Source: a bacterium
Lineage (GTDB): Bacteria; Patescibacteriota; Patescibacteriia; JACPHY01
Assembly: GCA_030646955.1 (NCBI GenBank)
Contig: JAUSKM010000017.1
Coordinates: forward strand, 1-32,444
Length of the DNA stretch: 32,444 bases
Reading direction: 5' to 3'
Made by a program: the position numbers and the translations under genes. Positions 1 to 7,579 of the stretch are shown here, one piece after another. The notes beneath the pieces were generated by a model. The model ran no database searches and was not told the origin of the DNA. It worked only from the letters and a program-made list of their open reading frames with translations. How positions within the stretch are numbered: position 1 is the first letter of the stretch; each line of letters opens with the position of its first letter.

Positions 1-1319
1 GCGCAGAACACCACCGGGATTGGTTCGCCCCAGTATCGCTGCCGCGAGAACACCCAATCACGCAACTTGTACGTCACCGTCATTTTCCCGCTCACATGTT
101 TCGTGATGACACCTTTTGCATCGTCATTCGTCATGCCATCAAATTCCGCGGAATTCAGGAGTATACCGACTCCACTATACGGCTGATTGGCCGGGATTGC
201 TTCGGTCGCGGACTCCCTCGCAATGACAACCCGAATCGGCAAGCCATATTTCCTCGCAAACGCAAAGTCGCGCTCGTCATGGGCTGGAACGGCCATGATG
301 GCGCCGGTGCCGTAGGAACCGAGGACGTAATCCGCAACCCATACCGGAATTGCTTCGTGGTTTGCGGGGTTCACGGCGGTCACGCCGGAAAATACGCCGG
401 TCTTCTCCCGCTCCTCCGCAGCGCGATCCATCTCCGTCTTCTGCCGCGCGGCCGCGAGATACGCACGCACGTCCTCCGGTGCTTGCCATCCCACATCAAT
501 CCACTGCTGCGCCACCTCTGGCGAAACAACAAGGAACGTTGCGCCGAATAGCGTGTCCGGCCGCGTCGTAAATACGGTCACTCGATGCTTATCATTCTCC
601 TGTCCCGGAATACCGCGCAGCGCGAATGTGATCTCCGCGCCTTCGCTCCGCCCGATCCAGTTGCGCTGCTGCACCTTGGCGCGCTCGATGTAATCAACGT
701 GCTCCAACCCTTCAAGCAGCTTGTCCGCGTACGCGGTGATTTTGAGCATCCACTGCTCCTTGTCGCGCAGCGTCACTCCCCCGCCGCACCGCTCACAGCG
801 GCCGCCCACCACCTCCTCGTTGGCAAGACCAATCTTGCACGAGGGGCACCAGTTGATGGGAATCGTCGCTTTGTACGCAAGCCCATGCTCCAGGAGCTTC
901 AAAAAAATCCACTGCGTCCATTTATAGTACGCGGGGTCCGTGGTGTTCACCTCACGCGACCAATCGAAGGAGAAGCCGGCGGCCTGGAGCTGGCGCCGAA
1001 AGTTGGCAATGTTGCGCTCCGTCGTCACGCGCGGATGCTGGCCGGTCTTGATCGCGTAGTTCTCCGCGGGCAAACCGAACGCGTCCCACCCGATGGGGTA
1101 GAGCACGTTCTTCCCCTCCATGCGTCGCTTGCGCGCAATGACATCCATCGCCGTATACGACCGCAGGTGTCCTACGTGCAACCCGTCACCAGACGGGTAC
1201 GGAAACTCCACCAGGAGGTACATCTTCTCGCCCTCGGCATCGCGCGCGGCCCCCGCGTTCGCCGCGGCCCACCGCTGCTGCCACACCGCATCTACGGATT
1301 GGTGATCGTATTTCGCCAT
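1..1319 (-). CDS. leuS: Leucyl-tRNA synthetase, N-terminal part (cut by window edge)
   Basis: Charges tRNA-Leu with leucine in the cytoplasm. The ORF track omits it because it runs off the left edge; I translated the reverse strand from the ATG at 1319. The class I HIGH motif appears as HVGH at residues 48-51, followed by the LeuRS signature WDAFGLPAEN. A CxxC...CxxC zinc module (CPSC, CERC) comes next, then the CP1 editing domain with TTRPDT and MAVPAHDERD, and the return to the catalytic core at LRDWVFSRQRYWGEPIP near the edge. About 439 codons are present of the usual 800-870, so the KMSKS loop and anticodon-binding domain lie outside. No clear SD precedes the start. Residues about 364-375 (VVIARESATEAIP) are encoded by a copy of the dispersed GTCATTGCGAG repeat. 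The gene diverges from dut. Confidence 0.95.
   Translation of the reverse strand, partial: MAKYDHQSVDAVWQQRWAAANAGAARDAEGEKMYLLVEFPYPSGDGLHVGHLRSYTAMDVIARKRRMEGKNVLYPIGWDAFGLPAENYAIKTGQHPRVTTERNIANFRRQLQAAGFSFDWSREVNTTDPAYYKWTQWIFLKLLEHGLAYKATIPINWCPSCKIGLANEEVVGGRCERCGGGVTLRDKEQWMLKITAYADKLLEGLEHVDYIERAKVQQRNWIGRSEGAEITFALRGIPGQENDKHRVTVFTTRPDTLFGATFLVVSPEVAQQWIDVGWQAPEDVRAYLAAARQKTEMDRAAEEREKTGVFSGVTAVNPANHEAIPVWVADYVLGSYGTGAIMAVPAHDERDFAFARKYGLPIRVVIARESATEAIPANQPYSGVGILLNSAEFDGMTNDDAKGVITKHVSGKMTVTYKLRDWVFSRQRYWGEPIPVVFC
193..227 (-). repeat. GTCATT-family repeat, half unit, inside leuS
   Basis: Read on the minus strand it begins GTCATTGCGAGGGAGTCC and ends in GAAGCAATCCC. It closely matches the intergenic copy at 20126-20175 and the ends of the GIY-YIG element. 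It lies in frame within the linker after the LeuRS editing-domain motif GLPIRVVI and before GILLNS. LeuRS proteins vary in this linker, and by memory the length here is close to that of Thermus LeuRS, so the unit seems to have replaced rather than extended it. Confidence 0.7.
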
Positions 1320-1360
1320 ACGCTCGCATCGTACCGCGCGCGCTGCTCGCCGTGCAATCC

Positions 1361-1388
1361 TTGCATGCGCCCGCATTGCAGGTATGGT
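1361..1388 (+). promoter_or_regulatory. Candidate promoter of dut
   Basis: TTGCAT at 1361 and TATGGT at 1383 are separated by 16 nt. The -10 resembles the TAYGGT boxes of the strong promoters elsewhere in the window. The expected start would give a leader of only about 10 nt, just covering the SD GGGGAGGAGG before the dut ATG. Confidence 0.5.
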
Positions 1389-1405
1389 CTTGGGGAGGAG
1401 GCGTC

Positions 1406-1906
1406 ATGCAGATCATGGCTCGCAAGCTCTTTCCTGATGCACAGCTCCCCGTTCGCGCGTCCGAGGGCGCGGTAGGGTACGACGTGTTCGCACACCACAT
1501 TCTGGACAAGCTCACGCAGGAGATCGATGCCAGACGCTCGCTCCCGCAGATCATCCCCCCGGGCGAGAGCATTCTCATCGGCATCGGCGTCGCGCTCGCA
1601 GTGCCCTTTCCGTACGACTGCCAGGTGCGGCCACGCTCCGGGCTCGCATCGCGGCATGATATCGAGCTCTCCAACGCTCCCGGCACCGTGGATCCGGATT
1701 ACCGCGGAGAGGCGAGCATCCTTCTGCGCAACCGCGGCAGTGCGCCGTTCACGGTAGGGCGGGGCATGCGCATCGCACAGCTCGTGTTTACGCGCGTGGA
1801 GATTCCGGAATTCGTGGAGGTCACGACGCTGCCACCCACTGTCCGCGACGCAGGCGGTTTCGGTTCCACCGGCTTCTACGCGGTGGAGAAAGCACACGCC
1901 TCCTGA
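1406..1906 (+). CDS. dut: dUTP diphosphatase (trimeric dUTPase)
   Basis: Hydrolyses dUTP to dUMP and pyrophosphate, keeping uracil out of DNA and supplying dUMP for dTTP synthesis. All five trimeric dUTPase motifs are present in order: GAVGYDVFA, RPRSGLA, NAPGTVDPDYRGE (catalytic Asp and substrate-stacking Tyr), GMRIAQLVF and the C-terminal GGFGSTGF lid. At 166 residues it is slightly longer than the common 140-150, owing to a stretch after motif 1 (HHILDKLTQEIDARRSLPQ). I chose the ATG at 1406 rather than the ORF-track start at 1352 because GGGGAGGAGG lies immediately upstream at good spacing; an ATG at 1415 is possible. It diverges from leuS and ends at a strong hairpin. Confidence 0.96.
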   Translation: MQIMARKLFPDAQLPVRASEGAVGYDVFAHHILDKLTQEIDARRSLPQIIPPGESILIGIGVALAVPFPYDCQVRPRSGLASRHDIELSNAPGTVDPDYRGEASILLRNRGSAPFTVGRGMRIAQLVFTRVEIPEFVEVTTLPPTVRDAGGFGSTGFYAVEKAHAS

Positions 1907-1912
1907 AACAGC

Positions 1913-1938
1913 ACAGCCCCGACGTATGTCGGGGCTGT
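1913..1938. terminator. Bidirectional hairpin between dut and the convergent membrane-protein gene
   Basis: A perfect 11-bp stem (ACAGCCCCGAC with GTCGGGGCTGT) closes a GTAT loop 6 nt after the dut stop. There is no long T-tract. Its position between converging genes suggests termination in both directions. Confidence 0.7.
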
Positions 1939-1963
1939 TCTCATAATTCGTGTATCGCCGTAC

Positions 1964-2539
1964 CTACTCCTCCTCACCAGTATCCGGCGTCTCGCTTGGT
2001 GCTGCCTGTTCGTCCGCCGCAGGTGTTGCGCTTGCCTGTTCTGCCGCCAGCGCAGCAGTGATCGCTTGTACCACGGGACTGTCGTCGCGCAACGTTTCCG
2101 TGAACAGGATGTGCTCGCGGTTGATCCACATCGTGTCCAGCGGACCATGGAGTTCACTCCCCAATTTCACCAGTGCAACATCCGGCGGCGGTGCGGGCTC
2201 GCCCGGCTCACGCTGCTGGAGCGACGGCGTTGCCTGGAGATAGTACACGTTGGCCAGCGCGATCGTATCGCGGGATTTTTCCAGGACGTGCCCAAAGTAC
2301 ACCTGCCCATTCGTGAGGAATGCCGCGTGCCACGATGGGTCCACGGGATCCTCGGTGCGCGCGATGACGCCAAACACGACGAGCGCGAGCACGATGACGG
2401 CCGCCACCGCGACACCCCACGGCGCCAACGCATGCGGTGCGCACATCGGTGCAGATTCTACCGGTGCTTGCAGTCGCTTGGGCGCCACGCGACGCGGGCG
2501 CGCTGATTTCTTCTCCTCCTGCGGTGCTCCTTCTTCCAT
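1964..2539 (-). CDS. One-TM extracytoplasmic protein of unknown function
   Basis: 191 residues. A charged N-terminal cytoplasmic stretch (KKSARPRRVAPKRL) precedes one membrane helix at about residues 39-60 (WGVAVAAVIVLALVVFGVI). A small outer domain follows, with TNGQVYFGHV and TIALANVYYLQ, and then an acidic low-complexity tail rich in Ala, Glu, Pro and Thr. The YFG...VYYLQ pattern recalls small membrane proteins common in Patescibacteria, by memory only; I know of no assigned function. The ORF-track start at 2551 is a TTG. I use the ATG four codons later (2539), although SD support is weak. It lies 69 nt downstream of the dehydrogenase gene on the same strand and could be cotranscribed with it. 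Confidence 0.75.
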   Translation of the reverse strand: MEEGAPQEEKKSARPRRVAPKRLQAPVESAPMCAPHALAPWGVAVAAVIVLALVVFGVIARTEDPVDPSWHAAFLTNGQVYFGHVLEKSRDTIALANVYYLQATPSLQQREPGEPAPPPDVALVKLGSELHGPLDTMWINREHILFTETLRDDSPVVQAITAALAAEQASATPAADEQAAPSETPDTGEEE

Positions 2540-2608
2540 ACGAACGAACAACGATTACGACTTGTACACAGTTGATCAGTGTACCACATGTTGTGCTGTC
2601 ATGATGCA

Positions 2609-3886
2609 TCATTGCTGCGCACCTGCGACGCGTTTGAGCGCGAGCGCGTACGCGGCAACACGCAAGGTGCGCTTTCCCGTTGCGCGCGCGAACACCTCGC
2701 GCGTCTGCATGCGCAGCTTGCGTGCGAGCTTGCGAAGCACGTCTTCCTCACTCCACTCCTCATTGCGTACATTCTGTACCCACTCAAAGTACGATGTTGC
2801 AACGCCGCCTGCGTTCGCCAGTACATCTGGAATCACCGGGATCCCGCGTTGTGCCAGGATGACCTCTGCCTCGGGCGTCACCGGCCCGTTCGCAAGCTCC
2901 AACACCACCTTCGCGCGGATGCGCTTGGCGTTCTTCGCGTGAATCGCGCCCTCCAACGCCGCCGGGATGAGCACATCACACGGGGTCTCCAGCAACTGCT
3001 CGTTCGTCACGCGTTGTGCATCCGCACCTGCGCACGCCGCAAGCGATCCGTGCTCCCGCTTGCACGCGAGCACCATCTCGGGATTGAACCCTTCGGCTTG
3101 CGTCATCCCTCCCTGCGAATCCGAAAGCCCAACAACGTGCATACCGGCATCGTACGCGACCTGTGCAGCCCAGTACCCAACATTGCCAAACCCCTGCACG
3201 ATCACGCTGGGCGCAGCGCCGATCCCCCATCGCTTTCCGCGCAATCGTAGCGCCTCCTGAAGTACGACAATACCGCCATACCCCGTTGCCTGCTCTCGCC
3301 CACGCGATCCGCCCTTCCCCACCGGCTTGCCCGTAAACGTCGCCCGCCATTCTCCCTTGCCGTCATTGCGAGAAGTCCTCGACGCGGCAATCTCACCCCG
3401 CGCGCGCGTGCGCCGCCATTCATCAACCATCCACGCCATCATCTGCGGATTGGTATTCACGTCCGGCGCCGGCACATCCAGACGCGGACCGATGTTTGGT
3501 CCGAGTGCGCGCACGAACCCACGCGAAAGCCGCTCTAACTCACCTCCGGAGAGCTGCTTGGGATCCACGGTGACGCCACCCTTCCCGCCGCCGAACGGGA
3601 TATCCGCCACCGCACACTTGATGGTCATCCAGAGCGCCAACGCGCGCACCTCGTCCATGTCCACCTGCGGATGGAACCGGATGCCGCCCTTGTACGGCCC
3701 ACGCAACGACGAGTGCTGCACGCGATATCCATGGAACATGCGCGCACTCCCATCATCCATGCGCACCGGAAACTGCACATCAACGATGCGCTCCGGCACA
3801 CGCAGCCGCGCCAACACATCCTTCGATACTTTTGCCACCTTCGCCGCCCGCTCCAACTGCGTCAATGCTGCAAGCCATGTGTTCAT
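2609..3886 (-). CDS. gdhA: Glu/Leu/Phe/Val dehydrogenase family, probably glutamate dehydrogenase
   Basis: Reversible NAD(P)-dependent oxidative deamination of an amino acid, most likely glutamate to 2-oxoglutarate and ammonia, linking carbon and nitrogen metabolism. Visible motifs are the substrate-binding PYKGGIRFHP, the catalytic lysine loop PFGGGKGGV, the catalytic Asp in VPAPDVNT, TGKP..GGS.GR, a Rossmann motif VQGFGNVG, and the C-terminal NAGGVATSYFEW. From the ATG at 3886 it has 425 residues, close to the usual 415-450; the track's start at 3919 is an alternative-codon extension. Residues about 162-180 (RGEIAASRTSRNDGKG) have no counterpart in the family and coincide with a GTCATTGCGAG repeat inserted in frame between the helix ending MVDEW and TGKP. 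Coenzyme preference cannot be read safely. Confidence 0.93.
   Translation of the reverse strand: MNTWLAALTQLERAAKVAKVSKDVLARLRVPERIVDVQFPVRMDDGSARMFHGYRVQHSSLRGPYKGGIRFHPQVDMDEVRALALWMTIKCAVADIPFGGGKGGVTVDPKQLSGGELERLSRGFVRALGPNIGPRLDVPAPDVNTNPQMMAWMVDEWRRTRARGEIAASRTSRNDGKGEWRATFTGKPVGKGGSRGREQATGYGGIVVLQEALRLRGKRWGIGAAPSVIVQGFGNVGYWAAQVAYDAGMHVVGLSDSQGGMTQAEGFNPEMVLACKREHGSLAACAGADAQRVTNEQLLETPCDVLIPAALEGAIHAKNAKRIRAKVVLELANGPVTPEAEVILAQRGIPVIPDVLANAGGVATSYFEWVQNVRNEEWSEEDVLRKLARKLRMQTREVFARATGKRTLRVAAYALALKRVAGAQQ
3362..3394 (+). repeat. GTCATT-family repeat, half unit, inside the dehydrogenase gene
   Basis: GTCATTGCGAGAAGTCC begins the unit on the plus strand and CAATCTC ends it. On the coding strand it encodes EIAASRTSRNDG. 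Compared with the family spacing between DE[YW] and TGKP (about 13 residues by memory), the protein has about 14 extra residues here, matching the unit plus a few flanking bases. Confidence 0.8.
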
Positions 3887-3931
3887 AGAAAAATATCGTA
3901 ACACGCGCATTGACAACATTGAAAGAACAAC

Positions 3932-3958
3932 AAAACGGAGGCCTCCGAGAGGACTCCG
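3932..3958 (-). terminator. Intrinsic terminator after the FAD reductase gene
   Basis: Read on the minus strand, CGGAGTCCTC, a TCG loop and GAGGCCTCCG form a 9-bp stem with one mismatch. TTTTGTTGTT follows. It lies 36 nt beyond the stop of the reductase gene and separates it from the dehydrogenase gene. Confidence 0.7.
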
Positions 3959-3993
3959 ATACGCGGACTGCGCTCGATGTATCCAGCGCGCAC

Positions 3994-5022
3994 CTAAGGA
4001 CTCGCTGCTTCCTGTGCCGCTGCTCCGCGTTCTTCGCGGACGTCCCAGTCAAACATCACTGCGGGTTTCCCGGCGTGCTCTTGGAGATACTTGAATGCCT
4101 GGAGCGCGGCCTTCACGCCCTCGCCCACGGACACTGCGGCTTGCTTGTATGCGATGTCGCAAAGATCGCCGGCGGCAAAGATGCCGGGCGTGGAGGTCTC
4201 GCAATCCTTCGAGGTGATGACCTCACGCTTCGCGTTGAGCGCAACAACATCCGCAAGCCACTGTGTGTTTGCGCGGAATCCGATTTGGACGAAGACGGAA
4301 TCAATGAGAAGCGTTGCGAGATCGGAGGGATCGGACAGCACAACGCCGGTCTCCGGATCAGTGGGCGCAAGGACCATGGCGGACACGTGTTCCGTGCCGC
4401 GTAGCTCTACCACTTGCTGCGCGAGATGCGTTTCAATGTTCCGGTGCGTCGCCAATGCCTTGAGCAGCGGCTTCTCCGCGTTGAGTTTGGCGCGACGGTG
4501 GATGAGGTGCACCTTCGCCGCTCGGGGTGCGAGCGCCAGCGCGGCCGTCACGGCCGAGTTGCCGCCGCCAACCACCGCGATCGTTTTCCCCTCCTGCTGC
4601 GGCGCATCGTCCACGGCGGAGTAGTACACGCCTTTCCCGGCGAGCGCATGCTCCCCGGTTGCGCCAAGATCATTCGGCGTGAGCCCGAATGCGAGGATGA
4701 TGGTTTTTGTGACGAACGGAGTTCCCTGACGGAGCGAAACGGTGAACCCGCCGCCCTCATTCCGGACGATGCTCGTGGCCTCGCCCATCCACCAGTCCGC
4801 GCCGTCGCGCTTGGCCTGGGCGAGCATGCAATCCACGAGCGCGCGTCCGCCGATGCCATCAATGCCCGGGTAGTTCTCGATCCATGCTGTAAGCGAAAGC
4901 TGCCCGCCGACGTCCTTGGACACCACCTGTGTTCGCAGTCCCCGTCGCGCAGCAAACATGGCCGCGGCAAGTCCTGCCGGCCCCCCGCCAATCACCACCA
5001 CATCGTACTGCATGTCACCCAT
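3994..5022 (-). CDS. Thioredoxin-reductase-like FAD/NAD(P) oxidoreductase lacking the CxxC
   Basis: Two-dinucleotide-binding flavoprotein of the low-molecular-weight thioredoxin reductase fold. The FAD motif VIGGGPAGLAAA is at the N-terminus, the NAD(P) motif VVGGGNSAV is near the middle, and the C-terminal FAD motif appears as TSTPGIFAAGDLCD. In true TrxB the NADPH domain carries CATCD after a GVSY-like stretch. Here the aligned residues are GVYYSAVDDA, so both redox cysteines are missing. Disulfide reduction by the classical route is therefore unlikely; a ferredoxin/flavodoxin-NADP reductase role is a possible alternative (inference). The 342 residues include a short hydrophilic C-terminal extension. 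I start at the ATG at 5022; the ATG at 5013 is equally possible, and the track's 5085 start is not favoured. Confidence 0.85.
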   Translation of the reverse strand: MGDMQYDVVVIGGGPAGLAAAMFAARRGLRTQVVSKDVGGQLSLTAWIENYPGIDGIGGRALVDCMLAQAKRDGADWWMGEATSIVRNEGGGFTVSLRQGTPFVTKTIILAFGLTPNDLGATGEHALAGKGVYYSAVDDAPQQEGKTIAVVGGGNSAVTAALALAPRAAKVHLIHRRAKLNAEKPLLKALATHRNIETHLAQQVVELRGTEHVSAMVLAPTDPETGVVLSDPSDLATLLIDSVFVQIGFRANTQWLADVVALNAKREVITSKDCETSTPGIFAAGDLCDIAYKQAAVSVGEGVKAALQAFKYLQEHAGKPAVMFDWDVREERGAAAQEAASP

Positions 5023-5117
5023 AGAATAGCAGTGTAGCAGCTTCCACCCGAACGCGAAACCGCCCGGCTTCCACCGAGCGGCCACGCATGCAATGTTCCC
5101 CTATCCGTACCTTGCTC

Positions 5118-7133
5118 CTACAATTTCTTCTTCCTAATCTCTACGCGAATGAATTTCAGGACATCGCCAACTTCGGAATCCATGATGCCCTTGATCTTCA
5201 CGCCGCACTCCTGGCTCTCCACCACCTCGCGCACCTCTTCCTTGCCGGCTTGGAGCGCCATGAGCTTTCCTTCCGCGCCATCGCGATCGCGCATCACCTG
5301 CACGTTGGGATCCATGACGATCTTGCCACTCGTCACCTTCCCGCCTACAATCTGCCAGTGCTCGGATGCGCGGAAGAGCGCGAGAATCTTGATGTACCCC
5401 AGCTCTTCCACAATGCGTTCTTCCGGCAAACGCGCCTCGAGCGCCACGCGCACCTCGCGGAGCAATTCGTAGATGATGCGGTGTGTGACGATCGCAACGT
5501 TCGCTGCTCGCGCGAGCTGCTCGATAGTGTCTGACGCGCGCACGCCGAATCCAAAAATGGTTGCACCCGCAGCCGCGGCCTGCTTCACGTCATTCTCCGT
5601 CACGTTCCCCAGCCCCTTCGTAACCACGCGGACGCGTGCGGCCGCGGTTCCGATCTTCTCGATTTCCGACGCGAACGCTTCCAAGGATCCCAGCACGTCC
5701 GCGCGCAGGATGACGGGCAATACCACGGCCGGCTCGCTGCCCTCTTCGCCCACAGATACGGGCGTCGCAGCTTGCATGACCGTTGCGCGAGAGGATGCCT
5801 TGCGCCGCTTGGTCTTGATCAACTCTTCACCCACCGCCGCGACGCGCACAATATCTCCTACCTCCGGAAGCACCTTGAACCCCAGGATGCGCGCGGGCGT
5901 GGAGGGCGTGGCCGCAGCAAGCGGCTCTCCGTTGTACGCGGTCATCGCGCGCACCTTACCCGCCAACGCATTGCCAACCGCAAGCGTGTCGCCCACATGG
6001 AGCGTCCCGCGCTGCACCAGCAGCGTCGCCACCGGACCTTCCTGCTTGTCCACGTGTGATTCAATCGTGACCGTCTCTGCCGCCTGCTCCAACACAACGC
6101 GACGGCGCGCCTCATCCACGTCGGCAACCAGGAGCACCACCTCCAAGAGATCGTCCAACCCCGTGCGCTCCTTCGCGGAGAGCTGTACGAACGGCACCTT
6201 GCCGCCCCAATCCTCCGGCACCACGCCCAGCGCGCCCAGTGCTGTCTTTACCTTCTCCGCATCCGCGTCGGGCTTATCCATCTTGTTCACCGCAACAACG
6301 TAGGGAACTTTTGCGGCCTCGATGATCTTCAGTGCTTCCTTGGTCTGCGGCTGCACGCCATCATCGCCCGCCACCACGAGCACCGCGACATCCGCAATGC
6401 GCGCGCCACGCGATCGCATGGTGGTGAATGCCTCGTGACCTGGTGTATCAATGAATGTCACGTGCCGATCGCGGAACAGTGCCTGGTACGCGCCAATGTG
6501 CTGCGTAATGCCGCCGGCCTCGCCCGCGGCGACGTTGGTCTGCCGAATCGCGTCCAGAATCGCGGTCTTCCCGTGGTCCACGTGCCCCATCACCACCACC
6601 ACCGGCGGCCGCGTGATCATTGCTACGCCTTCCGGCGCACCTGCAGACACATCGGACGATACGGACGCCGGTCTTGCCGCTTCCGCAATCGCATCTTCTA
6701 CGGATGTATCTACCGCCGGATGCGGCTGCACGCCCAGATCCTCCGCGATAATCGCGGCGGTTGCGTAGTCGATCGGCTCATTCAAGTTCGCAAGGATACC
6801 ATTGCGCAACAGCTCCTGGAGCACCGCAGAGACCGGCAACTGCAGAAGTGCGGCGAAATCACGCACGGAAACGATCGCCGGAATCACAACGGATTTCGCC
6901 GTCCCCTCCAGCACGGACTCGCGCCGCTTCTTCCGCAACTCCTCCTCGCGCTCCTTCTCTCGCTGCCGCTGCAGCTCGCGCCGAATCCGCGGCCACTGCT
7001 TAATGAACTGCTGTGCCAGCCGGTCATCAATTTTAATCGCCCGCCGTCCAATATCAAAACCATACCGCGGGAGCAACTCGTAGAGCTCCTGCGGCGGAAG
7101 GTTCACGCGCCGTGCAAGTTCTGTGACATTCAT
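5118..7133 (-). CDS. infB: Translation initiation factor IF-2
   Basis: GTPase that delivers initiator fMet-tRNA to the 30S subunit and promotes subunit joining. From the ATG at 7133 it has 671 residues. An IF2_N-type module (MNVTELARRVNLPPQELYELL) is followed by a highly charged linker (QREKEREEELRKKRR) and a second N-terminal module near residues 90-135. The G domain shows GHVDHGKT, a switch region ending GGITQHIGAY, DTPGHEAF, NKMD and SAK. Beta-barrel domains and the fMet-tRNA-binding C-terminus complete it. The track's 824-residue version runs through the upstream gene-less stretch and is rejected, because family homology starts exactly at MNVTEL. It is short compared with enterobacterial IF-2, as is usual in reduced genomes. 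Confidence 0.97.
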   Translation of the reverse strand: MNVTELARRVNLPPQELYELLPRYGFDIGRRAIKIDDRLAQQFIKQWPRIRRELQRQREKEREEELRKKRRESVLEGTAKSVVIPAIVSVRDFAALLQLPVSAVLQELLRNGILANLNEPIDYATAAIIAEDLGVQPHPAVDTSVEDAIAEAARPASVSSDVSAGAPEGVAMITRPPVVVVMGHVDHGKTAILDAIRQTNVAAGEAGGITQHIGAYQALFRDRHVTFIDTPGHEAFTTMRSRGARIADVAVLVVAGDDGVQPQTKEALKIIEAAKVPYVVAVNKMDKPDADAEKVKTALGALGVVPEDWGGKVPFVQLSAKERTGLDDLLEVVLLVADVDEARRRVVLEQAAETVTIESHVDKQEGPVATLLVQRGTLHVGDTLAVGNALAGKVRAMTAYNGEPLAAATPSTPARILGFKVLPEVGDIVRVAAVGEELIKTKRRKASSRATVMQAATPVSVGEEGSEPAVVLPVILRADVLGSLEAFASEIEKIGTAAARVRVVTKGLGNVTENDVKQAAAAGATIFGFGVRASDTIEQLARAANVAIVTHRIIYELLREVRVALEARLPEERIVEELGYIKILALFRASEHWQIVGGKVTSGKIVMDPNVQVMRDRDGAEGKLMALQAGKEEVREVVESQECGVKIKGIMDSEVGDVLKFIRVEIRKKKL

Positions 7134-7579
7134 ACAACAAAAAAACTGCAAGCTTCCCACTCCAAGCTCCCAACGGATACCTTCCGACATCCCCGTGTCC
7201 AGCTTGAAGCTGACAGCTTGCGACTGGCAGCTATCTCTCAATGTAGCGGAAAGCCGTGAAAGGTCAAGGGTTCCGGAATACTTGCACCAGCCCACTATGC
7301 ATGGTATGCTCGGGCTATGGTGATCCTCGCGGAACGTGGGGACACATAAATCCGTCGTGAGACGCACTCCATCATCGAGCGTACCAACATGTTCAGCACG
7401 ATTCTTGCTCAAGCAGCCCAAGAAAAATACCCATCCCGACACGCACATCGCGCCGGCGGATTGGCGTGGCTGCCCACTGCATCGCGCCGAATGTAGGACG
7501 TAGTGTACTGGCTGATCCGCACCGCTCGTGTTGGACTGTCCACCTGCTACAGGGGGACGTGCGCCTCGCGGCATACTGT
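7134..7579. other. 446-bp gene-less region between divergent infB and rny
   Basis: The infB-proximal part (about 7145-7240) is built from short AGCTT/AAGCT blocks in both orientations, for example GCAAGCTT and AGCTTGAAGCTGACAGCTTGC, which can pair as imperfect hairpins in the infB leader. A promoter-like pair lies at 7282-7310. The remaining 270 nt up to rny show no ORF with family resemblance, and I recognise no known RNA family. A short minus-strand reading frame (MGIFLGLLEQESC) is probably chance. Confidence 0.5.
7282..7310 (+). promoter_or_regulatory. Candidate promoter for rny
   Basis: TTGCAC at 7282 and TATGCT at 7305 are separated by 17 nt. Transcription from here would give rny a leader of about 260 nt, longer than most leaders in this window. 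Confidence 0.45.

Noticed and set aside
76-108. GTCAT...ATGAC pair inside leuS that looks like another repeat unit
   Set aside because: The interior does not match other units, and the encoded residues (VTYKLRDW side) are normal LeuRS sequence, so it is probably chance.
585-1475. Plus-strand ORF of 296 codons
   Set aside because: It is antisense to leuS, whose reverse-strand translation shows clear LeuRS motifs; the ORF protein is Arg/Leu/His-rich without family resemblance.
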